From the NCBI GenBank assembly GCA_964438605.1, contig CAYTKT010000002.1, forward strand, positions 1 through 64,000: a stretch of DNA of 64,000 nt, written 5' to 3'. The position numbers were made by a program, and so were the translations under genes. The notes under the pieces are model-generated. The model was not told the origin of the DNA, ran no database searches, and was given only the letters and a program-made list of their open reading frames with translations. The DNA comes from Alangreenwoodia sp964438605. Its GTDB lineage: Bacteria; Bacillota; Clostridia; Peptostreptococcales; Anaerovoracaceae. Below, one piece after another: positions 45,153 through 53,917 of this stretch; position 1 is the first letter of the stretch; every line of letters starts with the position of its first letter.

Positions 45153-46510
45153 AGCGTCTCTCCGTAAAAGCGAAAATCACGCTCTGGCTGACGATCCTGA
45201 TGCTTTTTCTCTGTGGAATCCTGATAACCTTCCTGCTAATATCAAGCGGAATGATTATCCGACAGGCGTCGGCGAACCAACTCACCCAAACGCTGCGCAG
45301 CAATTTAACACTCGTCAGTTCCTCTGACGGGCAGTTAGTTTTAGATGACAGTTTTCAGTTTTATAAAAGCGGCGTCACAACGCTTGTTTACAGCAGCAGC
45401 GGCAGCCTGCTTGCCGGTCAGATTCCGCTGTCTTTCGACACATCAGGGCCGGAAAGCGCTTCATTCCAAAACGGCGAAATCAGAACGGCAGAATCGAACG
45501 GCGACATCTACCTGATTCTCGATTTCTGGGTTCCCTTCAGCTGGAACGACGGCGTATGGCTGCGGGGTCTGATCGAAACGCCTGAACAGCTCAAAGCAGC
45601 CAGCGGTATGCTGATTGCCGTCATAATCGCGATCCCTGCGTTTCTCACGCTGGCCGTCTTAGGCGGATATCTGATCGTCAGGAAAGCATTCCGCCCTCTC
45701 GATAAAATTACGGCCGCCGCATCAGCCATCAACGAAGCCGGTGACCTTTCGGGCCGCATCGCGCTTCCGCCCGGTCGCGACGAATTTTCACAGCTTGCAG
45801 AGACATTTGATAAAATGTTCGCCCGGCTTGAACGTTCTTTCGATGCGGAAATCAGGTTTATAGCTGACGCGTCTCACGAACTGCGAACTCCCGTATCAGT
45901 GATCCAAAGCGCCTGTGAGTATGCGGAAAGTTTTGATGAAACACCGCAGGAACGCCAGGAAACGATTTCGATTATTCACCGCCAAGCGGTAAAAATGTCT
46001 GATCTCATCACGCGGCTGTTGAACATGGCGCGCCTCGATCAGGGGACGGAATCTCTCAACTTCAAAACGGTGAATCTTACGGAAATATCTGCATCTGTAT
46101 GTCAGGACTATAAAAATTACGGTTCCCGCCTTTCAACATATCTGCAGGAGAACGTCATGGTCCGCGGTGACTCCGTCCAGCTTTGGCGTCTGCTCAATAA
46201 TCTGATCAGCAACGCCTTCCAGTACGGCGGACATGATTGCCGTGTCCGCGTCTCTCTTTATCAAAACAGCCGGGAAACGCTGCTCTCTGTATGCGATGAC
46301 GGTATAGGCATAGCAAAAGAGGAACAGGACAAAGTCTGGCAGCGCTTTTATCAAATAGACCCTTCCCGCAGCAATAACAAAGGCGCCGGCCTCGGCCTGT
46401 CAATGGTTCAGCAGGTTGCACGGATCCACGGCGGATACATGACACTGGAAAGTGAACCGGGTTCAGGCAGTAATTTTACATTCCACCTCCCACTGTCTGA
46501 AAAAAAATAA
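45149..46510 (+). CDS. Sensor histidine kinase
   Basis: Membrane sensor kinase, 453 residues. First transmembrane segment about 10-36, an extracellular sensing part about 37-145 of unknown ligand, second transmembrane segment about 150-173, HAMP linker to about 225, then HisKA with FIADASHELRTPVSVIQ (phosphorylated His near 240) and HATPase_c with the N box LLNNLISNAFQYGG, VCDDGIGIAKEEQDKVWQRFYQID and GAGLGLSMV. Partner of the preceding regulator. The downstream PepSY genes are likely its targets or sensors. Confidence 0.95.
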   Translation: MKRLSVKAKITLWLTILMLFLCGILITFLLISSGMIIRQASANQLTQTLRSNLTLVSSSDGQLVLDDSFQFYKSGVTTLVYSSSGSLLAGQIPLSFDTSGPESASFQNGEIRTAESNGDIYLILDFWVPFSWNDGVWLRGLIETPEQLKAASGMLIAVIIAIPAFLTLAVLGGYLIVRKAFRPLDKITAAASAINEAGDLSGRIALPPGRDEFSQLAETFDKMFARLERSFDAEIRFIADASHELRTPVSVIQSACEYAESFDETPQERQETISIIHRQAVKMSDLITRLLNMARLDQGTESLNFKTVNLTEISASVCQDYKNYGSRLSTYLQENVMVRGDSVQLWRLLNNLISNAFQYGGHDCRVRVSLYQNSRETLLSVCDDGIGIAKEEQDKVWQRFYQIDPSRSNNKGAGLGLSMVQQVARIHGGYMTLESEPGSGSNFTFHLPLSEKK

Positions 46511-46609
46511 AAAAACAAATCAAAATTTCATATTCATTTAATGTTTTCCGCGTACAATCATCGTATAAAAGGAAAGAGCAAAAAAATACAAGGAGGTGTA
46601 TAATATATA

Positions 46610-47413
46610 ATGAAAGCAAAGAGAACAATGCTCGCCTGCCTTTTCGCAGCTCTTTTGACATCTCTGCTTTTGAGCGGATGTACCGGGCAAAACAGCAAAT
46701 ACATCGGAACAGATAAAGCTGCCGATCTTGCGCTCCGTGCGTCAGGTATCTCAACCGGGCAGGCTACATCCCTCGAAGCCGATTTAGATAATCGCGACGG
46801 GACAGACTATTATAAAGTCACTTTCGACGCTCAGGGGCATGAATATGAGTATTGTATCGACGCGGTCACAGGTGTTATCATCGAGCAGCGTACTGACGGC
46901 CAGATTTCAGCTAATGGTTCAAGCGGCACATCATCTGATGATTCGGCTTTGGCAGATAGCGCTAAAAAGTCGTCTGGCAGTCAGGCTCCGGCTAACGGCT
47001 CAGGCAGCACATCATCCGGCGGCCAGGCTTCAGCTAACGACTCAAGCGGCACATCATCCGGCAGTCAAGTTGCGATAAATAGCGCTGACGGGTCGCCGTC
47101 CGGCAGTCAGGCTCCGGCTAACGGCTCAAACGGCATATCATCCGACGGCCAGACTGCGTCAGGCAGCACTGGCGGGTCATCCGGCACAACATCTGCCCAG
47201 AATGTCATCTCTGAAGAACGGGCAAAACAATTAGCGCTCGCCCAGGTTCCGGGGGCATCTGAGAGCAATTTCAGAAAGTTCAAGCAAGATTACGATGACG
47301 GACGCTTGGAGTACGAAGGCGAAATTTATTATAACGGCATGGAATATGAATTTGAAATCGACGCTTACAGCGGAGCATTCCGCAATTGGGACTCTGAACC
47401 GATTCATGACTAA
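46610..47413 (+). CDS. PepSY-domain lipoprotein with Ser/Gly repeat linker
   Basis: A 267-residue predicted lipoprotein: signal peptide and lipobox LLSGC with the cysteine at about 24, a PepSY domain (about 31-92, ending YEYCIDAVTGVIIEQ), a linker of about 100 residues made of SGSQAPANGSGSTSSGGQ-like repeats, then a second PepSY domain (about 200-262, YEFEIDAYSGAFRNWD). PepSY domains are thought to inhibit or sense proteases outside the cell. The linker DNA is itself repetitive (about 46910-47190), prone to length change. AGGAGGTG precedes the ATG. It follows the kinase gene by 100 bases. Confidence 0.85.
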   Translation: MKAKRTMLACLFAALLTSLLLSGCTGQNSKYIGTDKAADLALRASGISTGQATSLEADLDNRDGTDYYKVTFDAQGHEYEYCIDAVTGVIIEQRTDGQISANGSSGTSSDDSALADSAKKSSGSQAPANGSGSTSSGGQASANDSSGTSSGSQVAINSADGSPSGSQAPANGSNGISSDGQTASGSTGGSSGTTSAQNVISEERAKQLALAQVPGASESNFRKFKQDYDDGRLEYEGEIYYNGMEYEFEIDAYSGAFRNWDSEPIHD

Positions 47414-47428
47414 AAGGAGGTAAAACTT

Positions 47429-48607
47429 ATGTTAAAAATGAAATTAAATAAAACTCATTCAAAAAAAACAATGGCTCTGCTGACAGCAGCCGTATTGACT
47501 GTCGGCACACTGACTGCTGCGGGTATCGCTTTGCCCCAATATGTATCAGCCGTGGAAGCGCCTGCCGTAACTGAAGTTACAGCGACGCTGTCCCCTGACA
47601 TTTCCGTCACACTTGACGGCACAGTCTGCACGTTTTTTGACGTTACGGGTCAGAGAGTCTATCCTGTCCTTTATAACGGAACGAATTATCTGCCTGTTCG
47701 TGCTATCGGTGAGTTGATGGGTAAAAATGTAAACTGGGATCAATCCACATTGACGATCAGTCTTACGAGCCCACGCACCACAGCTGCGGCAACGGGTGAA
47801 ATAGGCGCTGTTCCTGAGCCACAGGACGTTGTTGTTTCCATCCGACCTGATTTTACGATTCTGGTGGACGGCAGCGAACGCCAATTCCAGGATGAACAGG
47901 GACATCAAGTCTACCCTCTCCTCCGAGACGGTACGACATACCTGCCGGTCCGCGCCATTGGCCAGCTGATGGGCAAATCGGTCAGCTGGGACAGTGCAAC
48001 AAAGACGGTCGTCCTTAAAGAGCCACAACCGCAGGACAGCCTCGTAACAGACGCCGATACATTCGGCCAGACAAATCCTGGAACTTCCAGCCAATCTTCG
48101 CCTTCTGCCGATCCGAATGTTCAGGATGGCCTGATCGGCGTCAACGCAGCAAAAGAGAAAGCCCTTGCCCACGCTGGTCTGACTGAAGCTCAAGTTACTT
48201 TTTCCCGCGCTTATCTTGAATGGGATGACGGACGCCGTGTTTACGACATTGAATTTTATGCGAATAACGGCAAAGAGTACGATTATGTAATCGATGCCGC
48301 CACCGGCGGAATTCTGGAATTTGATTACGATACAGACCATCATTCCGCTTCCGGTGCCAACGGCGGCTCTCACCAATCCGTTTCCGGTTCTGACCAGCAG
48401 ACCTATATCGGAATTGACGAAGCACGTTCCATTGCTCTCGCCCAGGTTCCCGGCGCGACAGCGAATAATGTCAGAAAATTGAAGCTGGATTCAGACGACG
48501 GACGCCGTGTTTACGAATGTGAAATTGTCTACGGCAATTGTGAGTATGAATTTGAAATCGATGCCGTTACCGGCCAGATACTCTCATCCGACCGTGACTT
48601 CGACTGA
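47429..48607 (+). CDS. Secreted protein with two stalk (Cu-amine oxidase N-like) and two PepSY domains
   Basis: 392 residues with a signal peptide (KKTMALLTAAVLTVGTLTAAG). Two copies of the copper amine oxidase N-terminal-like 'stalk' domain occur at about 53-107 and 133-190, each containing VYPVL or VYPLL, NG/DGT.YLPVRAIG and LMGK...W. Two PepSY domains follow, about 228-292 and 325-388, each ending Y(D/E)...EIDA.TG. Extracellular, probably wall-associated. AGGAGG precedes the ATG; 15 bases after the lipoprotein stop, so the same transcript. Ends before the terminator at 48712. Confidence 0.87.
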   Translation: MLKMKLNKTHSKKTMALLTAAVLTVGTLTAAGIALPQYVSAVEAPAVTEVTATLSPDISVTLDGTVCTFFDVTGQRVYPVLYNGTNYLPVRAIGELMGKNVNWDQSTLTISLTSPRTTAAATGEIGAVPEPQDVVVSIRPDFTILVDGSERQFQDEQGHQVYPLLRDGTTYLPVRAIGQLMGKSVSWDSATKTVVLKEPQPQDSLVTDADTFGQTNPGTSSQSSPSADPNVQDGLIGVNAAKEKALAHAGLTEAQVTFSRAYLEWDDGRRVYDIEFYANNGKEYDYVIDAATGGILEFDYDTDHHSASGANGGSHQSVSGSDQQTYIGIDEARSIALAQVPGATANNVRKLKLDSDDGRRVYECEIVYGNCEYEFEIDAVTGQILSSDRDFD

Positions 48608-48711
48608 TTTCGACTTAATTAATGGAAAATTGATGAAAATTTCATTAGCCGATTTCATATATTCTTATCAACAAATTTAATATATTGCCATATTATCGAA
48701 GGATTAAAATG

Positions 48712-48750
48712 GAAGCCGCAATCAGTTCATATTTGATTGCGGTTTCTTTC
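48712..48750 (+). terminator. Terminator of the two-component/PepSY operon
   Basis: GCCGCAATCA / TGATTGCGGT-type stem with a short loop followed by TTCTTTCTG, about 105 bases after the last stop codon. Confidence 0.65.
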
Positions 48751-48782
48751 TGTTACTTTCCGTGTTGTTTTCGCTGTCATAC

Positions 48783-48990
48783 GATGCTATACAATATCTC
48801 ACCGTCTCAGCCTGTTGCATCTTCAGTTTCACTTGGATACAATATCGCACATTTCATCTCAATCAGGTCCATTTTTACTTTTTTACAGTGCAGCATTACA
48901 GCACAGTACCGCCTCAAACGCTTCCTCTTTTCATTTCACTCGGTGCAGTACCGTACGCTCCGTTTCAACCTGGAAACATTTTCACTCTTA
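48783..48990 (+). repeat. Degenerate ~52-base tandem repeat
   Basis: About four diverged copies, each of the type TACAATATCGCACATTTC followed by TCAATC/TCAACC and a TTTTCATTTCACT tail. All three plus-strand frames stay open across it, which reflects the repeat, not coding. The remaining bases up to 49192 hold an AT-rich stretch (49060-49120) that may contain the promoter of the next gene. Confidence 0.5.
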
Positions 48991-49192
48991 TATGACGCCT
49001 GACATCCCGTTTCCGACCGCTTATGTCATAAATTTGGAAAAAACACCAGAAAAAATGATTGACAACTTGTACTAAATCAAATATTTTTTAATAGAAGAAA
49101 AAATATTTGATTATTTCCATTCATATCCACCCAGCACACGACACAAAGCAGAAGTGGAAGAAAACAAGGTATGTCAGACAAGGAGGCCCTTC

Positions 49193-50017
49193 ATGAATTT
49201 CAGAAAAAAGAAAGCACCCACGCAGACGTGTGACCGTGGCACACACTTTCACAGACCGCTATACTCCTCGGAAACATCACGACAGAAAAAAATATGCATC
49301 CGCCTGGCTGCAGTCACGATTTCCGTTTTGTTTTACGCACTGTTCGACGTTCATTCCAAATCAGTCCGCTCCACATCCAGCAGAGCGTCTTTTGTTGAAA
49401 AAAGCACGGCAAATCCGAAAGACAGAAATATTTCTGACGCTATTGGCGCTACCAAAACATCATCTGCTGCAGACATTCCGGACGACCGCCCAGAGAAAGC
49501 CAATATCACACCAGAAGACGCGTCAGCGAACGCATCTTCCGGCAACATATCATCTTCGGCTTCTTCCCCAGCTGCTAACTCTGAAACCGCCTTCTCGGTT
49601 CCCGTTTCATCAACTGATGCATCTTCCGGCACCGCATCAATTTCAGTTTCTTCCGAAACTGATGATCCTGAGACCGGCTTCCCGGCCTCTGTTTCGCCAG
49701 CCGACGCATCTTCCAGTGCCGCATCCACTGCGACCGCTGACGCTGAAATTGATGCTCCGGCTCCTCCACTCGCGTCTGACGCTGACACCATTCCCATTTC
49801 CACGTCGGCGCCCGGCGAAAAACAAATCACAGATTGCGAATTTTCCAACAGACGTCAGAATGGCTCTGTTATGGTATGGATCACAAAGCGAGGATCAAAA
49901 TTTCACAGAAAAAAAGCCTGCGGCAGAATGTCAGCGCCAATTCAGATCACGGAAGAGGAAGCTCTCAAACGGGGACTTTCCCCCTGCACAAAATGCATTC
50001 AGACCGATGACGAATAA
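49193..50017 (+). CDS. Membrane-anchored Ser/Ala-rich protein with C-terminal Cys motif
   Basis: 274 residues. A basic N-terminus is followed by one transmembrane segment (about residues 36-52, IRLAAVTISVLFYALFDV), a long Ser/Ala/Asp-rich stalk (about 60-215) with repeated SSGTASISVSSETDDPETGF-like units, and a compact C-terminal motif (GSVMVWITKRGSKFHRKKAC, then a downstream PCTKC). This H...C...C..C pattern resembles small putative zinc-binding domains at the ends of secreted nucleases and surface proteins in Firmicutes. Function unknown. AAGGAGG six bases before the ATG at 49193 argues against the upstream ATG at 49154. Confidence 0.7.
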   Translation: MNFRKKKAPTQTCDRGTHFHRPLYSSETSRQKKICIRLAAVTISVLFYALFDVHSKSVRSTSSRASFVEKSTANPKDRNISDAIGATKTSSAADIPDDRPEKANITPEDASANASSGNISSSASSPAANSETAFSVPVSSTDASSGTASISVSSETDDPETGFPASVSPADASSSAASTATADAEIDAPAPPLASDADTIPISTSAPGEKQITDCEFSNRRQNGSVMVWITKRGSKFHRKKACGRMSAPIQITEEEALKRGLSPCTKCIQTDDE

Positions 50018-50256
50018 TTTTCCCACCGTCCTTGCTTTTCTGCCGTACTGCATAACACTGCTGCTGCATAATGGTATAACGAATAACAAGCAACCGACGG
50101 TCTGACTGCAATACCGCAAAATAGCTATAACAAAAAAAGTTGTCTTAACCATGCCTGCAAATAATATTGACAAAAATCGCAAAATAATATAAACAATGCT
50201 TGACACACCCCTGAGCACATGCTATTATTCTGTTGTTCGCGTAAACAATGGACTTT

Positions 50257-50332
50257 GCTTCCGTGGCTCAGTTGGTAGAGCAGCTCATTCGTAATGAGCA
50301 GGTCGACGGTTCGAGTCCGTCCGGAAGCTCCA
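50257..50332 (+). tRNA. tRNA-Thr (CGU)
   Basis: 76 bases with an encoded CCA end. The acceptor arms GCTTCCG / CGGAAGC pair fully, the D arm is GGCTCAGTTGGTAGAGC, the anticodon loop TTCGTAA gives CGU for ACG codons, and the T arm contains GGTTCGAGTCC. Confidence 0.97.
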
Positions 50333-50337
50333 AAAAA

Positions 50338-50394
50338 CAAAAAGGCTGAGAACTTGTTGATTTTAATGAGTTTCAGCCTTTTTTCTTTGTCGTC
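50338..50394 (+). terminator. Terminator after tRNA-Thr
   Basis: AAAAGGCTGA pairs with TTTCAGCCTTTT around an AT-rich loop, ending in T6. Confidence 0.8.
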
Positions 50395-50489
50395 TAACGA
50401 GTTAATTTAATCTGATTTCATTCCAGAAGTTAAGAAACGGGAGAAATCAAGTTGCTTGACGTTGCTTTATATACAAAAGGGATATAAGC

Positions 50490-50523
50490 AAACCCGCATA
50501 AACACTTGATTTACGCGGGTTTA
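50490..50523 (-). terminator. Terminator after tRNA-Ser
   Basis: AAACCCGC...TAAAT / TTTA...GCGGGTTT stem immediately downstream of the minus-strand tRNA-Ser; the T-tract is short. Confidence 0.6.
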
Positions 50524-50527
50524 CTGC

Positions 50528-50616
50528 TGGCGGAAGCGGTGGGATTCGAACCCACGAGCCCTTGCGGACTACTGCATTTCGAGTGCAGCTCGTTATGACC
50601 ACTTCGATACACTTCC
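50528..50616 (-). tRNA. tRNA-Ser (CGA)
   Basis: 89 bases including CCA on the minus strand. The acceptor arms GGAAGTG / CGCTTCC pair with one G-U. The anticodon loop CTCGAAA gives CGA for UCG codons; there is a long variable arm (AGTCCGCAAGGGCT) and a T arm GGGTTCGAATCCC. Confidence 0.97.
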
Positions 50617-50667
50617 ATTTAATATTGATTCAATTTTTGCGGCGCATAACATGATTTTAAGCGGACC

Positions 50668-50695
50668 TGTTATGACCACTGTGATACGTTTCCAT
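50668..50695 (-). repeat. Remnant of a tRNA-Ser 5' end
   Basis: Matches the first ~27 bases of the adjacent tRNA-Ser, plus the base context upstream, with five or six substitutions (minus strand ATGGAAACGTATCACAGTGG versus ATGGAAGTGTATCGAAGTGG), offset by 77 bases. It stops before the anticodon arm. Possibly a scar of duplication or of an excised integrated element. No gene is seen in 50696-51132. Confidence 0.6.
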
Positions 50696-51132
50696 AAAGA
50701 TAAAAATTATTTTGTGGCGAGCATAGCCGCCGGCTACAGATCAAACGGAAACTTACGCTTATCCTCTTGAAAAATATCAGTTTATATTACCATTGTTTTT
50801 TTTGACTGTCAAGAATAAATTTTAAACTTGGTTCATTTTACAATCAAGTTGGACACTTTGAGGAAAAAGGAAGTCCATAGTGACAGAGTAATGTGAGCTT
50901 TTTTCTGTAAATTTGCCTTCTGCGATAAATCATGAGATAAGAATTTCCAGAATTTGTGACAAGAAAAACGGACCATTTCTTACCCTTTTAAGCTGAATCA
51001 TATCATCTCGGATTTTAAATGCTACGGCTCTGAAACTGTGATTCTCACCCTTTCCATCATATCTTGACAAAAGGCTGAATGAAACCTTTCCGGCCCGAAA
51101 AGTATGCGCCGTGTACTCTGCCGCCGGTGCTT

Positions 51133-51851
51133 TTACGTCTCGCGTCCTGTCTGCACTTCATCGCCCGCCTGGCGCCTTTGCATCCGGCGCCAGTTAATAA
51201 ACCCGTAAATATCATTAACCAGAAACATAATAAAACAGACAAGTACAGACAAATAAGAAACATCCGTTATAGCTGCCAATGTCCACAAAATAATCAGAAT
51301 CACATCGTTTGATGCATACGCCAGCGCAAAATAAGGGCTGCGCCGTGCCGTCAGATAAACGGCGATAAAACTCGTCGCTACGGAAAGAGTGCTCGGCACC
51401 AGATTCGCCGTATGAAAAAATTTCAGAATAAATAAAAGACAAACGTCACCGCAATCGCCAGTCCCAGCATCAGCGCGGTTTCCCGCCGCCCGACGGAATG
51501 AACCTCCACCTCCGTCCTGTTTCCATGATACGGATTTCTGAGCCATGCAACCAGCGAAACGACGGCCATCGGCGTAGTCATTCCCAGATAAGTCACCACT
51601 TCACCGTAATATGTAAAACGATACGATATGATTCCGTATAAAACACCGAACAAAATCATCAATATTTGCCCTAGCGGATTTCCCTTCGCACAGAAAATCA
51701 GAGATGTAGCCCCAATCAATGACGCCGCCAATGTCATATAATTTACTCTGTCAAATATAAAAAAGAAAACCGTGATCAATAACATTGAGAAGAGCCACAG
51801 GGCCAGCTCGCCCCTTGAAAAATAGCGGAGCATTGATTTCATTCGATTCAT
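51133..51851 (-). pseudogene. pnuC: Nicotinamide riboside transporter PnuC, frameshifted
   Basis: Membrane transporter of NAD precursors. The first part (51423-51851, 142 codons) carries the early helices and ends FVFYLF-stop; the second (read from about 51436 in another frame) continues ILKFFHTANLVPSTLSVATS to VLVCFIMFLVNDIYGFINWR, the conserved PnuC C-terminus. Adding one T to the T4 run (A4 at 51434-51437 on the plus strand) restores a single frame of about 238 residues reading VTFVFLFILKFF. So this is either a sequencing error, a recent mutation or phase variation at a homopolymer. GGGAG precedes the ATG at 51851. Confidence 0.8.
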
Positions 51852-51862
51852 TGATATCTCCC

Positions 51863-51879
51863 TAGTTTAATTTAAACTA
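51863..51879. promoter_or_regulatory. Palindromic operator-like site before pnuC
   Basis: TAGTTTAATTTAAACTA, a perfect 8-bp inverted repeat around one base, centred about 20 bases upstream of the pnuC ATG and abutting its ribosome binding site. Position and symmetry suggest a repressor site, perhaps for an NAD-metabolism regulator; the regulator is not identified here. Confidence 0.5.
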
Positions 51880-52083
51880 AAATATTCTATTTAAAAGTAT
51901 TATTCTACGAAAGCATGTTATTCTAACAACATCAAATAGTATCATATAATTCCGTAAAATGATCATGTTATGCTTATTTAACTTTGCAATATGCCATCCC
52001 GCAATATCACGTTTCTGTCATTCCATAACGTCGTAATGCCGTGTTGTTTTCCCAACACAATCTTATGCTACTGTCATTACACG

Positions 52084-53100
52084 TTAAAAATCAAGCGTCG
52101 GACAGGCGTCCAGCGTCAAATCATCACATAAACCGTCCATGTATTTGTAATAAGCGGCGCAGGCAATCATCGCCGCATTATCCGTACAGAGAACAGGCTG
52201 CGGACGGTAAAATCCAATGCCGTTGCGCTCACATTCCTGGCGCATCATGCTGCGAAGCAGACTGTTTGCCGCCACGCCGCCGGCCAGTGCCAGTTTGTCC
52301 CGCCCAAACTCAAGTGCCGCACGCACCGATTTGTGAACGATGACTTCCATTACAGCCATCTGAAAACTTGCGGCAATATCGGCTGCGCAGACCTCCTGCC
52401 CCTTCTGTTTCAAATTGTTTACATGATTCAGTACGCCTGTTTTCAGACCGCTGAAACTGAAATCATAACTGTCCTTTTCAAGCATCACGCGTTTAAATTC
52501 AAAAGCATGAGGATTCCCCTCTTTTGCCAGATTGTCAATCTTCGGACCGCCCGGATAACCGAGCCCTAAAACGCGAGCTACCTTATCCATGGCTTCCCCC
52601 GCCGCGTCATCACGCGTCACACCGAGCAGTTTTAGGTCATTATAACCGCGAACATCAATAATATCCGTATTTCCGCCGGAAACGACGACTGCGGTAAAAG
52701 GCGGTTCAAGCTCCGGCATAGCGATGTAATTTGCGCTGATATGGCCGTGAAGATGATGTACGCCGACGAGCGGAATCTCTTTTGCAAAAGAAATCGCCTT
52801 CGCGGCAGCCACGCCGATGATCAGCGCACCAACAAGCCCCGGCCCATGAGTGACACCCACCAGATCAATTTCATCGAGAGACACATCGGCCTCGGTCAGC
52901 GCCTGATCGATCACAGAACTGATATTATTCAGATGATGGCGCGATGCGATTTCCGGCACGACACCGCCGTATCGGGTGTGAATTTCTATCTGCGACGATA
53001 TGACGCTGGAACAGACCTCCCGCCCCTCTGCAAGCACAGCGGCAGCCGTTTCATCACAGCTGCTCTCGATGCCCAGCGTAAGAACTTTTCCTTTTTTCAT
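52084..53100 (-). CDS. tsaD: tRNA threonylcarbamoyladenosine transferase TsaD
   Basis: Catalytic subunit of the t6A complex that modifies A37 of ANN-decoding tRNAs; works with TsaB and TsaE, encoded just upstream on the same strand. 338 residues. LGIESSCDETAAAVL at residues 9-23, the metal-binding HHLHGHISANYIA near 115 and GGVAANSLLR near 275 are diagnostic. Normal length, clear start, no frameshift. Confidence 0.97.
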   Translation of the reverse strand: MKKGKVLTLGIESSCDETAAAVLAEGREVCSSVISSQIEIHTRYGGVVPEIASRHHLNNISSVIDQALTEADVSLDEIDLVGVTHGPGLVGALIIGVAAAKAISFAKEIPLVGVHHLHGHISANYIAMPELEPPFTAVVVSGGNTDIIDVRGYNDLKLLGVTRDDAAGEAMDKVARVLGLGYPGGPKIDNLAKEGNPHAFEFKRVMLEKDSYDFSFSGLKTGVLNHVNNLKQKGQEVCAADIAASFQMAVMEVIVHKSVRAALEFGRDKLALAGGVAANSLLRSMMRQECERNGIGFYRPQPVLCTDNAAMIACAAYYKYMDGLCDDLTLDACPTLDF

Positions 53101-53213
53101 TCCTGATTCTCCATATGTTTTATTTTTATATAATTTATAAATAAATTATATTCATATCCCGGCGGCCTGATGTGATATCCGAACATGCAGTTGAAACCCG
53201 TAACAGACAGGGA

Positions 53214-53250
53214 CAGGTCCGCACATTGTTATAACAATGTTGCGGACCTG
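53214..53250. repeat. Perfect-ended hairpin between tsaD and a small gene
   Basis: CAGGTCCGC / GCGGACCTG encloses CATTGTTATAACAATG, itself palindromic, giving a long cruciform-capable stem with two unpaired bases. No T-run. It may end the small upstream gene or protect mRNA. Confidence 0.65.
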
Positions 53251-53281
53251 ACATCGTTTTACTTCACAGTTTGACTTCATT

Positions 53282-53563
53282 TTACTGAAGTGTCTGCTGC
53301 GCCATGCCGCACTTCAAATCTCTGCGCTGATGAATACAACTGTCACAACTCCTGTAATCACCCATATTCATCGTCGTCGACCTGACCGACGGCGCATAAT
53401 GATTACATCCGCTGTAAACATGATACCCGCCGAAATCGGAAGATGACACAGCTGCCGTCTCCTGTCCGCCCTCGTGCCGGTCAGCAAAACGCCCGTCCGC
53501 CGGCATCACCGGCCTGTCCTGAGGCGTCATGCCCGCAGTCATATGATCCATATACGATGTCAT
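53282..53563 (-). CDS. Small Cys-containing protein, unrecognised
   Basis: 93 residues from the ATG at 53563, which has a strong AGGAGG seven bases upstream (an ATT-started extension upstream is unlikely). Hydrophilic, no signal peptide. Met/Asp-rich N-terminus (MTSYMDHMTAGMTPQDRPVM), a Gly/Tyr-rich middle (FGGYHVYSGCNHYAP), and a C-terminal CDSCIH...KCGMAQQ cluster that could bind zinc. I do not know a family. It sits between tsaD and tsaB-rimI, the latter 350 bases upstream across a repetitive spacer. The good ribosome binding site makes it likely to be real. Confidence 0.6.
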   Translation of the reverse strand: MTSYMDHMTAGMTPQDRPVMPADGRFADRHEGGQETAAVSSSDFGGYHVYSGCNHYAPSVRSTTMNMGDYRSCDSCIHQRRDLKCGMAQQTLQ

Positions 53564-53689
53564 TTTCTTACCTCCTGTAAAAATCATGTTTCTCCGGCAC
53601 CGCCGGCGATTTTATCTTTCACATGGTATTGTTTACAGGATATGTAAAAATTATCCTAGATTTCAAAAAATAATTGCTGATGCTCAGAA

Positions 53690-53917
53690 TCGACTGCCGC
53701 ACGCCGTCAATTCTCCGGCATCGCCCTCAATCACTACCCCAGTGTTCCTGTTTTCTCCCGCTCCGCCACACACTTCCAATTTTAAAGAGGATGCCTTCTA
53801 ATCACCGCTAATCCGGCCTCCGGTCCTAGCTCTTTTTCTTCCTGCTTCGCGCCGCCAATTCCGGCGTTTCTTTTAACTGCCGTTAATCCGATTCGGTTCT
53901 TTTCCGGCCTGTCACCG
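53690..53917. repeat. Degenerate repeats in the tsaB-rimI downstream spacer
   Basis: Several diverged copies of a motif like GCCGTCAATTCTCCGGC and GCCGCCAATTCCGGCG, with relatives CGCTAATCCGGCCTCCGG and CGTTAATCCGATTCGG, fill the gap between the small Cys protein and tsaB-rimI. No gene. Confidence 0.4.

Noticed and set aside
48685..49075. Three overlapping plus-strand frames
   Set aside because: All follow from the 52-base degenerate repeat; no ribosome binding site or recognisable protein.
49154..49192. Upstream ATG start for the stalk protein
   Set aside because: The ATG at 49193 has AAGGAGG at ideal spacing; the earlier ATG lacks it.
51423..51440. Programmed -1 frameshift in pnuC
   Set aside because: No X XXY YYZ slippery heptamer in the right frame, and one added T restores the frame, so an indel is simpler.
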